From the NCBI GenBank assembly GCA_002337125.1, contig DDFJ01000004.1, forward strand, positions 919,889 through 983,888: a DNA stretch of 64,000 nucleotides. Direction: 5' to 3'. The notes under the pieces are model-generated. The model searched no databases and was not told the DNA's origin. It worked only from the letters and a program-made list of their open reading frames with translations. Shown here piece by piece: positions 33,534 to 43,700 of this stretch (within the stretch, counting starts at the first letter, position 1; every line of letters begins with the position of its first letter). Both the position numbers and the translations under genes were made by a program. Origin of the DNA: Chitinophagaceae bacterium UBA1931. GTDB taxonomy: Bacteria > Bacteroidota > Bacteroidia > Chitinophagales > Chitinophagaceae.

Positions 33534-33908
33534 ATGAAAAGATTGATCAACATCTGCCTCTTCATTACTTCCATGTTTGGTTATCTTCAATGGGGCAAGA
33601 ATCAGCATAGTTTCATCGTCCAGGCCGAAGCTGAAATATTATCCAAAGTGTTCAGCAGTCCGCAAAATATTTTACACCCGTTTATTCTTATTCCGCTTTT
33701 TGGACAGTTGCTGCTACTTTACACCATCGTCAGCAAGCAACAAAGCAAGGTCTTAACAATTATTGCAATTAGTTCCATCAGCCTGCTCATGCTGTTGCTA
33801 CTGTTTATTGGCATTCTTGATCTGAATTATAAAATCCTGTTCTCCACCTTCCCATTCGTAATTACAGCAATCATTGCTTTTCGTATTTACTTAAAGAAAA
33901 CAGGCTGA
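33534..33908 (+). CDS. Small four-helix membrane protein
   Basis: A 124-residue protein from the ATG at 33534 (a TTG at 33519 is less likely). Four hydrophobic segments are seen at about residues 4-20, 45-66, 74-95 and 99-119. The loop after the first helix holds QWGKNQHSFIVQAEAEI. I do not recognise a family. It stands alone between the PEP carboxylase terminator and the agmatine genes. Confidence 0.72.
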   Translation: MKRLINICLFITSMFGYLQWGKNQHSFIVQAEAEILSKVFSSPQNILHPFILIPLFGQLLLLYTIVSKQQSKVLTIIAISSISLLMLLLLFIGILDLNYKILFSTFPFVITAIIAFRIYLKKTG

Positions 33909-33998
33909 TTTATAAATTTTTACTACTTGCAGATGTAACGTCAAATCAGCTGAAAACACCCAAATCACAGTTCACACAAATGCTTCCGAAAGAACACT

Positions 33999-34006
33999 TA
34001 TTTTTG
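33999..34006 (+). promoter_or_regulatory. -7 box upstream of aguB
   Basis: TATTTTTG, a perfect TAnnTTTG match 20 bp before the start codon; no good -33 element seen. Confidence 0.45.
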
Positions 34007-34026
34007 CGGCTCAATGTTCAATAACC

Positions 34027-34902
34027 ATGAGTAAAGTAAAAGTAGGCCTGGTGCAGATGAGCTGCTCAGCAAGTAAGGAAGAAAACCTGCAGAAGGCAAT
34101 TGCCAAAACAAAGGAAGCTGCAGCAAAAGGTGCACAAATCGTGTGCCTGCAGGAACTGTTTACATCGCTGTATTTCTGCGATGAAGAAAATTATGATAAC
34201 TTTTTACTGGCCGAAGCTATTCCCGGACCTTCAACCGATGCGCTGAGTGCGGTCGCAAAAGAACTGGGCGTGGTAATCATTGCTTCCCTCTTTGAAAAAC
34301 GCACACAGGGCTTGTACCACAATACAACGGCTGTGCTTGATGCCGATGGTACTTACCTCGGCAAATACAGGAAAATGCATATTCCAGATGACCCGGCTTA
34401 TTACGAAAAGTTTTATTTCACTCCCGGCGATCTTGGCTATAAAATCTTCAAAACAAAATTTGCAAACATCGGCGTACTCATCTGCTGGGATCAGTGGTAT
34501 CCCGAAGCTGCACGCATCACTGCACTCATGGGTGCAGAAATTCTGTTCTACCCCACTGCTATTGGTTGGGCAACATCGCAGGATGAAGCAACCAATACCG
34601 AACAATACAATGCATGGCAAACCATCCAGCGCAGTCATGCAGTAGCCAATGGCGTACACGTTGTAAGCGTAAACCGTGTAGGCTTTGAACAAAATGGTGC
34701 AATGAAATTCTGGGGAGGATCATTTGTCAGCAATCCGTTTGGGTCATTGATCTATAAGGCATCACACGAAGAAGAAGAAACTACAGTCGTTGAAATTGAT
34801 ACTGCTGAAACAGATCGTTACAGAACACACTGGCCTTTCCTGAGAGACAGGCGCATTGATTCGTATCAGCCAATTACAAAACGTTTTATCGACGAAGATT
34901 AA
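34027..34902 (+). CDS. aguB: N-carbamoylputrescine amidase
   Basis: A 291-residue nitrilase-superfamily hydrolase that converts N-carbamoylputrescine to putrescine, CO2 and ammonia. The catalytic Glu-Lys-Cys triad is visible: Glu in LQELFTSLYFC, Lys in GKYRKMHIPDD, Cys in VLICWDQWYPEAAR. The sequence FYFTPGDLGYKIF and the conserved end HWPFLRDRRIDSY are typical of AguB. It precedes agmatine deiminase by 89 bp, and the two make putrescine from agmatine. Confidence 0.95.
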   Translation: MSKVKVGLVQMSCSASKEENLQKAIAKTKEAAAKGAQIVCLQELFTSLYFCDEENYDNFLLAEAIPGPSTDALSAVAKELGVVIIASLFEKRTQGLYHNTTAVLDADGTYLGKYRKMHIPDDPAYYEKFYFTPGDLGYKIFKTKFANIGVLICWDQWYPEAARITALMGAEILFYPTAIGWATSQDEATNTEQYNAWQTIQRSHAVANGVHVVSVNRVGFEQNGAMKFWGGSFVSNPFGSLIYKASHEEEETTVVEIDTAETDRYRTHWPFLRDRRIDSYQPITKRFIDED

Positions 34903-34991
34903 TTGTTTGTTACCGGCTGCAGTAACCTTGTTCAGCATTGTTGCGTCGCACATTTGTACGTCTTATTCTTTTATCAACATTATTAGTCAGC

Positions 34992-36044
34992 ATGGCATTC
35001 GATCATACCACACCAAAACAATCAGGCTATTTTTTCCCTGCAGAATTTGCACAGCACGAAGCAACATGGCTTTCATGGCCACACAAAGAAGCTTCATGGC
35101 CGGGAAAGATTCATACCATTTATCCTTACTATGCTCAGTTTATTAAAACACTTGCATTAAGTGAAAAGGTAAGAATCAATGTGGCGGACGAAGCAATGAA
35201 ACAATTTGCATTGCAGCATCTGCAACAGGCAGGGGCCGATCTTTCGCAGGTGGAGTTTTTCTTTCATCCCACTAATGATGCATGGTGCAGGGATCATGGC
35301 CCGGCTTTTCTCATCAATCCCAATGCAGAGCAAAAGAAAGTGATTGTTGATTGGGGTTACAATGCCTGGGGCGATAAATATCCCCCCTACGACTTGGACG
35401 ATATTATACCAACACTCATTGGTAAACATTACAACTTACCGGTGTTTCATCCCGGCATTGTGATGGAAGGCGGCTCTGTTGAATTTAACGGTGCTGGTAC
35501 ATTGCTTACATCAACAACTTGTTTGTTAAATCCCAACCGCAATCCGCATTTAAACCAGCAACAGATTGAAGAGTATCTCATCAACTATTATGGTGTTGAA
35601 CAAATTCTCTGGGTTGATGAAGGTATTGTTGGTGATGATACCGACGGACATATCGACGATACAGTACGTTTTGTAAATGAAGACACAGTTCTTACTGTTG
35701 TGGAAGAAAACAAAGCCGATGAGAACTATGAATTACTTCAGCATAACCTGCAGCAATTAAAGCAAATGCGTTTGCTCAATGATAAACAGTTGAATATTGT
35801 TGAGCTTCCAATGCCCGATGAAATTGTGTATGAAGATCAACGACTGCCTGCTTCGTATGCCAACTTCTATATTTCCAATAAGCATGTAATTGTTCCTACT
35901 TACCAATGCGCTAAAGACGATAAAGCGTTGCAGATTATTCAGCAATGTTTCCCTTCAAGAGAAGTTATTGGTATTGATTCAACTGAAATTATCTGGGGAC
36001 TTGGCAGTTTTCATTGTTTAAGTCAGCAGGAGCCATTGGTATAA
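34992..36044 (+). CDS. aguA: Agmatine deiminase
   Basis: A 350-residue enzyme of the peptidylarginine-deiminase superfamily that hydrolyses agmatine to N-carbamoylputrescine and ammonia. Conserved parts: the N-terminal EFAQHEATWLSWPH, DAWCRDHGPAF with its active-site Asp/Arg/Asp, MEGGSVEFNGAG, TDGHIDDTVRF, and the catalytic Cys in GSFHCLSQQEP. I chose the ATG at 34992; a TTG at 34938 would add a hydrophobic segment not found in the family. The product feeds the amidase encoded just upstream. Confidence 0.95.
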   Translation: MAFDHTTPKQSGYFFPAEFAQHEATWLSWPHKEASWPGKIHTIYPYYAQFIKTLALSEKVRINVADEAMKQFALQHLQQAGADLSQVEFFFHPTNDAWCRDHGPAFLINPNAEQKKVIVDWGYNAWGDKYPPYDLDDIIPTLIGKHYNLPVFHPGIVMEGGSVEFNGAGTLLTSTTCLLNPNRNPHLNQQQIEEYLINYYGVEQILWVDEGIVGDDTDGHIDDTVRFVNEDTVLTVVEENKADENYELLQHNLQQLKQMRLLNDKQLNIVELPMPDEIVYEDQRLPASYANFYISNKHVIVPTYQCAKDDKALQIIQQCFPSREVIGIDSTEIIWGLGSFHCLSQQEPLV

Positions 36045-36068
36045 ATGAAATACAAAATCTGAATTCTT

Positions 36069-36104
36069 CAATTCGTGCAATTAGTGCAATTCGTAAAATT
36101 CGTG
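36069..36104. repeat. Tandem 9-bp repeat, four units
   Basis: CAATTCGTG, CAATTAGTG, CAATTCGTA, AAATTCGTG, in exact 9-bp register. Short AATTCGTG-type repeats of this sort recur between genes in Bacteroidota. Confidence 0.7.
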
Positions 36105-36130
36105 TTACTAATTCATGTATGAAAAAACGA

Positions 36131-36154
36131 AACCTTCTGTAAAAACAGAAGGTT
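36131..36154 (-). terminator. Hairpin with minus-strand U-tract
   Basis: Perfect 10-bp stem AACCTTCTGT / ACAGAAGGTT around AAAA. On the minus strand it is followed by TCG and then six T, so it could end transcripts of the porin gene. Confidence 0.5.
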
Positions 36155-36363
36155 ATCGATTGCCTCCTATAAAAATAGTCGGCCTGCCATATATAAAAAA
36201 GGAAACTGAAAAGGCACCTTAATATGGCTGATAAATTACCATACTGCATCAATCTTCAAAACACTAAACCAGCGTCAATCGGTATTTGCAGTACTTCATA
36301 ATATCAGTGTTATGAACGTAAAAACAACTTCACCATTCAAACACCCTCACGCTTTTTTTAACG

Positions 36364-36404
36364 AACAAATCGTTTGCTACCTGAACGTAAACAAACGATT
36401 TGTT
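36364..36404 (-). terminator. Long inverted repeat after the porin gene
   Basis: Perfect 13-bp arms (36364-36376 with 36392-36404) around a 15-nt loop, 20 bp beyond the porin stop codon. It lacks a U-tract and may stabilise or partly terminate the mRNA. Confidence 0.45.
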
Positions 36405-36424
36405 TTAAACGATTGCACTTTATC

Positions 36425-37480
36425 CTAGAAGTGATAAGTCAGACCAAGGATAAATTGTCCTGCGTTTTTCAACGAAGGAGTGCTTACATCAGAATTTTTA
36501 TAAAAAACAGGATCTTTCGCTGCATCAACCCTGAATTCAGGAATGATGGTTAAGTTATCAATATGAATATTAGCAGAAAGAGTTGCCTGGAAAATGTTAG
36601 AACCAATACCAGCAACAGCGTCTTTATCATTGAAGATTTCGCCTCTTGCAGTTAAACCAAAAACAGAAGTAGGATCAAAATTCAGGTAAAGAGCAGAACC
36701 ATAAAACGAACCTTTTGAACCTTCAGCCGGTTTTACAGATTTAATTGTTCCGTTATAACCAATATTGAATTTGCTGGAAATAATTCCTGTAACAACAGCA
36801 TCAACCTGGCTGATTGAATTATCACTCATATCCTTACCACCAACATAATTCAGGTAAGCACCTAACTTACCGTCAGTAGTGTTAACATGAATCTGACCAA
36901 GAAATGTTTTCTTGGAGAAATTGGCAGTTACCATATCAGTAGGATTTGCCACACCAAGCATGAAAGCAAAATTCTTACTTACAGTTACATCTGCTTTTAA
37001 ACCTGTATGAAAGAAAGGACCATAAGAGAACATGTAACTCATGCTGTAGTTCCTGTTCAGATAAGCATCCAGCAATTCATAGCCAACATGTGTACCCCAT
37101 TTACCAAATGTGAATTTTACTTTTTCAGATGGAGAATAAGAAATATATGCTTGCTTGATTGCTGCCAGTGCACCTGCATCATTGTACGAAAATTCAGCAG
37201 CCCTTTTTCCAAAACCAAGATCAAGAACCGCATCTACTTTGCCAATAGCATAATCTGCTTTAACAGAAGCCATACCAAGTTCAAATGAATTTTGCGAATT
37301 AGTGAAACTTGTAAGGTTGTTTAATTTACCGTGTTCTTTTGCATTCTGAAAATTGTAACGGTAATATGCATCAACAGAGCCAGATAAGGTAAGACTTCCT
37401 TTTGCAGTTGAGTCTTGTGCGTAAATCGAAGAAACCGAAAGTATAAGAATAGAAATAACAGACAATAATTTTCGTAACAT
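36425..37480 (-). CDS. Outer-membrane beta-barrel porin
   Basis: A 351-residue protein with a signal peptide (cleavage near IYA-QDS) and alternating amphipathic strands throughout. It ends in ILGLTYHF with the terminal Phe typical of outer-membrane barrels. It resembles the BBP2-type porin family (putative OmpL-like porins). It lies 112 bp downstream of the ammonium transporter on the same strand; this pairing suggests uptake of small nitrogenous solutes across the outer membrane, but the substrate is an inference from position only. Confidence 0.85.
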   Translation of the reverse strand: MLRKLLSVISILILSVSSIYAQDSTAKGSLTLSGSVDAYYRYNFQNAKEHGKLNNLTSFTNSQNSFELGMASVKADYAIGKVDAVLDLGFGKRAAEFSYNDAGALAAIKQAYISYSPSEKVKFTFGKWGTHVGYELLDAYLNRNYSMSYMFSYGPFFHTGLKADVTVSKNFAFMLGVANPTDMVTANFSKKTFLGQIHVNTTDGKLGAYLNYVGGKDMSDNSISQVDAVVTGIISSKFNIGYNGTIKSVKPAEGSKGSFYGSALYLNFDPTSVFGLTARGEIFNDKDAVAGIGSNIFQATLSANIHIDNLTIIPEFRVDAAKDPVFYKNSDVSTPSLKNAGQFILGLTYHF

Positions 37481-37505
37481 TGTTAAGATTTTAAGTGTTA
37501 ATAAG

Positions 37506-37552
37506 GGTACAGCAGATGTGTTGCGTCAACAACACATCATTAATGCTGTACC
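37506..37552. terminator. Two-tier hairpin between amt and porin genes
   Basis: Outer stem GGTACAGCA / TGCTGTACC (37506-37514 with 37544-37552) enclosing a second perfect 9-bp stem (37515-37523 with 37530-37538). Seven T follow on the plus strand only, so as a minus-strand element it is more likely an mRNA structure than a strong terminator. Confidence 0.55.
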
Positions 37553-37591
37553 TTTTTTTATCAGAATAGATTTGACAATGAAGCGGAGCTA

Positions 37592-38983
37592 TCAGAAGCT
37601 TGCATGTTCTTCTTCAACCTGACCGTTCTTGGCAACAAGGAGAGTTCCCTGCAAATATTTCTCATCATGCTGAGTAGCATCAAGACCCAGTTCTTCTTCT
37701 TCTTCAGTTACACGGATAGGAAGCATGAAGTTGATGAATTTGAAAATTGCAAATGAAACTGTAAAGCTGTAAGCAACAACAATTACAAGAGCTTTTGCCT
37801 GTGTAAGGAAGAATGAGAAGTTGCCATAAAACCAACCATCATTACCTGCTGTGTTAATTGCTTTTGTTGCAAACAAACCTGTAAGCAGCATACCTGCCAT
37901 ACCACCAAGACCATGACAAGGAAATACATCAAGTGTATCATCCAGTCTTGATTTTTGTTTGTAGAAAACTGCAACATTTGAAATAATTGCTGCAATTACA
38001 CCTATGAAGATACTTTGAGGAATAGCTACAAAACCTGCTGCAGGAGTGATAGCAACCAGGCCAACTACTGCACCGATACAAAAACCAAGTACAGAAGGCT
38101 TTTTACCACGTAATACATCAAAGAACATCCAGCTTAAACCTGCAGCTGCAGCTGCTGTGTTCGTTGTAGCAAATGCAGAAACTGAAAGAGCATTTGCACC
38201 TAATGCAGAACCTGCATTGAAACCAAACCATCCAAACCATAAAAGACCGGTACCAATCAATACATAAGGTACGTTTGCAGGTGGAATTTCTTTTTGCTCA
38301 ATATGCACTTTACGACGCTTTAATACCAAAGCACCTGCAAGAGCCGCACAACCAGCTGAAATGTGTACAACTGTACCACCAGCAAAGTCAAGAACACCCA
38401 TTTTAAATAAGAAACCATCAGGATGCCAGCTCCAATGCGCTAAAGGAGCATACACCAGCAAACTGAATAATGCTGTAAACAGGATGTAAGCCGTAAAACG
38501 GATCCTCTCAGCTACAGCACCTACTACCAGGCCGGGAGTAATTACTGCAAACATCATCTGGAACAATGCAAACAGCATCAACGGGATGGAAGGAGCCAAA
38601 CTCCATGGAGCACCTGAACCTACATTTTTGAAGAACATAAATGTGGTTGGATCTCCGATTACTCCACCAATTGATTTACCAAATGCAAGGCTGAAACCAA
38701 CAACTACCCAGAGTACACCAACAATACCTGCTGCCACCACACTTTTAATCATTGTGGAGATAACGTTTTTGCGGTGCACCATCCCACCATAGAAAAAAGC
38801 AAGTCCAGGAGTCATTAAAAACACAAGTGCCGTAGCAACGATAATCCAGGCAATATCTGCCGGACTATACGCTCCAGCCTTATCTTCAAAATTGGGTAAA
38901 GCCGGAATGAATAATGAAGCGATTGCAACTGCCGCCAGAATAAGGAAGGGGGCAATTTGTCTTGGAGTTACTTTTTTAATCAT
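37592..38983 (-). CDS. amt: Ammonium transporter
   Basis: A 463-residue Amt/MEP/Rh-family channel with about 11-12 helices that takes up NH4+/NH3. The N-terminal helix MIKKVTPRQIAPFLILAAVAI is followed by the family blocks AFFYGGMVHRKNVIST, DFAGGTVVHISAG (pore His), WFGWFGFNAGSA and the second pore His region FPCHGLGGMAGML. The C-terminus has a long charged tail (about 430-463) typical of regulated Amt proteins. There is no adjacent glnK. It lies downstream of gltBD, behind a terminator, and so has its own promoter in the 219-bp AT-rich gap. Confidence 0.95.
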   Translation of the reverse strand: MIKKVTPRQIAPFLILAAVAIASLFIPALPNFEDKAGAYSPADIAWIIVATALVFLMTPGLAFFYGGMVHRKNVISTMIKSVVAAGIVGVLWVVVGFSLAFGKSIGGVIGDPTTFMFFKNVGSGAPWSLAPSIPLMLFALFQMMFAVITPGLVVGAVAERIRFTAYILFTALFSLLVYAPLAHWSWHPDGFLFKMGVLDFAGGTVVHISAGCAALAGALVLKRRKVHIEQKEIPPANVPYVLIGTGLLWFGWFGFNAGSALGANALSVSAFATTNTAAAAAGLSWMFFDVLRGKKPSVLGFCIGAVVGLVAITPAAGFVAIPQSIFIGVIAAIISNVAVFYKQKSRLDDTLDVFPCHGLGGMAGMLLTGLFATKAINTAGNDGWFYGNFSFFLTQAKALVIVVAYSFTVSFAIFKFINFMLPIRVTEEEEELGLDATQHDEKYLQGTLLVAKNGQVEEEHASF

Positions 38984-39116
38984 GGTAATCGATTTTAGTT
39001 TAACATTAATAATTTTTATTATAAATTATTATTAAGCCAAATTACAGTTATTTTTTATCATTTTAACAAATTTAAATTACATCTTATTTTTTTTAATGTA
39101 TTTGAAAATAAGCAAA

Positions 39117-39161
39117 AAAATTGGCTTAAGCACTTAATTATAAATGACTTAAACCAATTTT
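39117..39161 (-). terminator. Terminator of gltD
   Basis: A 14-bp stem with one mismatch (39117-39130 with 39148-39161) and a 17-nt loop, followed on the minus strand by a run of T. It separates gltBD from amt. Confidence 0.7.
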
Positions 39162-39202
39162 TATAAGTTGGAAGTAATTAAACAACCAAAAAAGATATCG
39201 CT

Positions 39203-40705
39203 TTAAATAGCTACTACTACGTTCTGATCTTTAGTTTCAAGAATAGAATGGCCGCTCAGGAATTCATCTACTTTTCTTGCACATTCACGCCCTTCACTAA
39301 TAGCCCATACAACCAGAGATTGACCACGGCGCATATCGCCCGCAACAAATACTTTATTAATATTGGTACGATAATCCTTTTCCGTTGCCTTGATGTTTTT
39401 GCGATCGTCGAGATCAACTCCAAGCTGCTCCAGCATACCTGCGTATTGCGGACTCACAAAACCCATTGCCAATAAAGCCAGTTCACAGGGGAGTGTACGT
39501 TCACTACCTTCTCTTTCAACAAAAGAAGCCGGGCGTCCATCCTCACAGAACTTCCACTCAAGATCAACAATCTTTAATGCTTTCAGATTTCCGTTTCCAT
39601 CGGCAATAAATTCTTTAGTTGCCACAGCCCACATACGGTCTGCACCCTCTTCGTGTGAAGATGATGTTTTAAGGATCATTGGATAAGTAGGCCAGGGCAT
39701 TGCACCAGTCCTGTCCGTTGGAGGCATTGGCAACAATTCAAATTGAGTTACACTGGCTGCCTTTTGACGGTTACTGGTACCAACACAGTCGCTTCCTGTA
39801 TCACCACCACCAATAACAACAACATTTTTACCTGTTGCCAAAATATCTTCACTATAAATATTGCTTTCAATATCGGCTTTAGCCAAAGGATCAATATTTG
39901 CATTACGTTTATTTTGCTGTTTCAAAAACTGCATCGCAAAATAAACACCTTTCAATTCACGTCCGGGAACTGGCAGATCTCTTGGAACGGTAGAACCTCC
40001 TGCAAGTACGACTGTATGGTATTCACGCAACAAATCATTCACACTCACATTTACACCAACATTTGCATTGCACTTAAATGTTACACCCTCTTCTTCCATA
40101 ACAGAAATACGACGGTCAATTACCCACTTTTCCAGCTTGAAATCGGGAATACCGTAACGAAGTAAACCACCTGGCTTGTCGTCACGTTCAAACACAGTTA
40201 CCAAATGTCCGGCATAATTCAATTGAGCTGCAGCAGCAAGTCCGGCAGGACCACTACCAACAACTGCAACTTTTTTTCCTGAACGTTTATTGATTTTCTT
40301 TGGCTGAACAAATCCTTTTTCAAAAGCAATTTCAATGATGTGCTTTTCGATTTCTTCAATTGTTATAGCAGGTTGATTAATGCCAAGCACACAAGCAGAT
40401 TCGCAAGGTGCAGGGCAAATCCTTCCTGTAAACTCAGGAAAATTATTAGTTGATGTAAGTATCTGGTACGCTTCTTTCCATTCTTTACGGTAAACAGCAT
40501 CGTTAAACTCGGGAATTACATTTCCCAAAGGACAACCGCTGTGACAAAAAGGAACACCGCAATTCATACAGCGACCACTTTGCTGATTGAGTTTTTCGTC
40601 AGGGAAACGATTAACAAACTCATTATAGTCATTGATGCGTTCTTCCACACTACGCTTTGATGGAAGCTCTCTTGTAAATTCTAAAAAACCGGTTGGCTTA
40701 CCCAT
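39203..40705 (-). CDS. gltD: Glutamate synthase small subunit
   Basis: A 500-residue NADPH-oxidising subunit that passes electrons to the GltB active site. The N-terminus carries the ferredoxin-like cysteine pattern CMNCGVPFCHSGCPLGN plus CPAPCESACV, which binds [4Fe-4S] clusters. An FAD fold (VAVVGSGPAGLAAAAQL) and an NADPH fold (VVIGGGDTGSDCVG) follow, with the GltD-typical VFVAGDMRRGQSLVVWAI at the end. It starts 34 bp after gltB. Size is normal. Confidence 0.97.
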   Translation of the reverse strand: MGKPTGFLEFTRELPSKRSVEERINDYNEFVNRFPDEKLNQQSGRCMNCGVPFCHSGCPLGNVIPEFNDAVYRKEWKEAYQILTSTNNFPEFTGRICPAPCESACVLGINQPAITIEEIEKHIIEIAFEKGFVQPKKINKRSGKKVAVVGSGPAGLAAAAQLNYAGHLVTVFERDDKPGGLLRYGIPDFKLEKWVIDRRISVMEEEGVTFKCNANVGVNVSVNDLLREYHTVVLAGGSTVPRDLPVPGRELKGVYFAMQFLKQQNKRNANIDPLAKADIESNIYSEDILATGKNVVVIGGGDTGSDCVGTSNRQKAASVTQFELLPMPPTDRTGAMPWPTYPMILKTSSSHEEGADRMWAVATKEFIADGNGNLKALKIVDLEWKFCEDGRPASFVEREGSERTLPCELALLAMGFVSPQYAGMLEQLGVDLDDRKNIKATEKDYRTNINKVFVAGDMRRGQSLVVWAISEGRECARKVDEFLSGHSILETKDQNVVVAI

Positions 40706-40739
40706 GAGAAACTATTTTTAATACTCTTCTGTTTAAAAA

Positions 40740-43700
40740 TTATTTACCTGCACTTACTGCTGCTCCATTTTTCTGAAGCACCTTCTTGTAATCTGAAGGG
40801 AATACTTTTACAAAATGCTGAAGTTGATTTTCAAAATCATCCAGCACAAACTTCGCAACAGAGCTTCCTGTATAATCGTAATGCTTTTGAATCATTTGTT
40901 TTAATTCAACTGCATCGTCATCGCCAACAGGATCAAGATCAACCATTTCTTTATTGCAATTACTGTTGAAATGATTTTTTACATCATATACATAAGCAAT
41001 ACCACCACTCATACCTGCTGCAAAGTTTCTTCCGGTATCACCAAGAATCACCACACGGCCACCAGTCATATATTCACAACCATGATCGCCTACGCTTTCA
41101 ACAACAACATTTGCACCTGAGTTACGAACAGCAAAACGTTCGCCGGCTTTACCACGAATAAATGCTTCACCACTTGTAGCACCGTAGAAGGCCACGTTAC
41201 CGATGATGATATTTTCTTCTGCCGTATATGTAGATGTTTTATCAGGATAAATGATCAGTCTTGCACCGCTCAATCCTTTACCGAAATAATCATTCGCATC
41301 ACCTTCCAGTTCAAGTGTTACACCGTTTGTATTAAATGCACCAAAGCTCTGTCCGGCAGTTCCTTTAAACTTGAAGTGAATGGTATCTTCAGGCAATCCT
41401 TCTGCACGGTATTTCTTTGTGATTTCGTTTGAAAGAATTGTTCCTGCAGTACGATCGGTATTTTTAATATCAAATGATGCAGTAACTTTTTCTTTTTTAT
41501 CGATTGCAGGTTTAGCAGCTTCAAGCAATTTCCAGTCAAGTACAGTTGCCAGGCCATGATCCTGTTCTTCTGCACAATGAAGCGGTGTATATTCTGAAGC
41601 AGGTTCTTTGTAAAGAACAGGAGAAAGATCCAGTTTGCTGAATTTCCAGTGAGTGATGTTTTCTCTCATCTGTAAACAATCAACCTGTCCAATCATTTCA
41701 TCTACTGTTCTGAAACCAAGCTCAGCCATGATTTCTCTCAAGTCTCTTACCATGAAACGGAAGAAATTCACCACATGATCTGGATCGCCTTTGAAGCGCT
41801 TACGTAATTCACCATCCTGTGTTGCCACACCTACAGGGCATGTATTCATATGACACTTACGCATCATGATACAACCTTCCACAATTAGAGCAGCTGTTGC
41901 CACACCCCATTCTTCAGCACCAAGTAATGCTGCAATAGCAATATCACGTGCAGTTTTCATCTGCCCATCCGCCTGTACAACAACACGACTACGTAATTTA
42001 TTCTTTACAAGTGTTTGATGTGTTTCTGCCAAACCAAGTTCCCATGGAAGACCTGCATGTTTGATAGAAGAGATGGGTGATGCACCTGTACCTCCATCAA
42101 AACCGCTGATCAAAACCACATCTGCTTTTGCTTTTGTAACACCGGCAGCAATTGTACCAACACCAGCCTTACTTACAAGCTTAACGTTGATACGGGCTTT
42201 GCGATTTGCATTCTTTAAATCAAAAATCAGCTGCGCCAGATCTTCAATTGAATAAATATCGTGATGCGGAGGAGGAGAAATCAAACCAACACCAGGAGTT
42301 GAGTGACGTGTTTTACCAATCCAGTCATCTACTTTATGACCGGGTAACTGTCCACCTTCACCGGGCTTAGCACCCTGTGCCATCTTAATCTGCAACTCAT
42401 CTGCTTCAGTAAGGTATAAACTTGTTACACCAAAACGGGCTGATGCAACCTGCTTGATGGCAGAACGCATACTGTCGCCATTTTCAAGCGGAGTATATCT
42501 TCTTTCATCTTCACCACCTTCACCTGTATTACTCTTACCACCTAAACGGTTCATTGCAATGGCAAGTGTTGTGTGTGCTTCCCATGAAATAGAACCAAAG
42601 CTCATTGCACCGGTAGCAAAACGCCTGTAAATATTTTCTGCAGCTTCCACTTCATCAATGCTGATAGAAGGACGGTTGCGTTTAAATTCAAACAAACTGC
42701 GCAATGTAGCAGCCTTCTCACTCTGATCATTAACTGCTTTTGAATATTTCTTAAACATTGCATAATCATTCGTCTTGGTTGACTGTTGCAACAGATGAAT
42801 GGTTGTTGGATTGAATAAGTGGAATTCACCTTTACGTTTCCATTGGTAAACACCACCTGCAGGTAAACGGTCAACAGGAATATCTTTTTTGCTGAATGCA
42901 AAATAATGTTTTGCCAATGCTTCTTTTGCAATTTCATCTAACCCAATACCCTGGATACGACTTGTTGCACCGGTAAAATATTTATCAACCACGTCTTGGT
43001 TAATACCGAGTATTTCAAAAATCTGTGCGCCCTGGTATGATTGCAATGTAGAGATACCCATTTTAGAGAATACCTTCAGCAATCCGTCGCAGATAGATTT
43101 AATATAATTTTTACGGAGAACTTCCCACTCAAGATCGGTTTGCAAATGACCGCTTGCTTTCATGTTGCGGATACTTGCCAATGCTAGGTAAGGATTAATA
43201 GCAGTTGCACCAAATGCAATCAAACAGGCAAAATGATGTACTTCCCAAACATCACCAGCTTCAACAATAATACCTACCTGTCCACGTAATCCTTTACGTA
43301 TAAGGTGATGGTGAACAGCCGCAGTTGCAAGCAGTGTAGGAATTGCAACGTGGTCGCTGTCAATAGCACGGTCGCAAAGAATAATCACTTCAAATCCATC
43401 ATGCACTGCATCTTCCGCATAACGGCAGATACGATCAATACCATCTTTCAGCGAACCGGGTTTACCATCGGCACGGAAATAAACCTGGATTGTTTTTGCC
43501 TGAAAAATACCAGTATCAATACTCCTGATTTTTTCCAGCTCTTTACTTGTAAGAATCGGCTGCTTCAACGCAACTGTATGACAGTGCATTGGTGACTCTT
43601 CCAGTAAATTACCATTGTTACCAACAAACGATGCAAGGCTCATCACCATACGTTCACGTATAGGATCAATCGGCGGATTGGTTACCTGTGCAAATAATTG

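Larger units (their letters stand above)
36045..36424. other. Intergenic region with tandem 9-mer and hairpins, no gene
   Basis: 380 bp between the convergent agmatine deiminase and porin genes. It contains a four-unit 9-bp tandem repeat (36069-36104), a perfect 10-bp hairpin (36131-36154) and a 13-bp inverted repeat (36364-36404). No open frame with coding character was seen. Confidence 0.6.

Noticed and set aside
34231..34692. 153-codon open frame opposite aguB
   Set aside because: Antisense to conserved catalytic regions of the amidase; Cys/Ile-rich shadow sequence.
37506..37559. Strong terminator for the amt gene
   Set aside because: The T-run lies on the plus strand, whereas amt and the porin gene are read on the minus strand; kept only as an mRNA hairpin.
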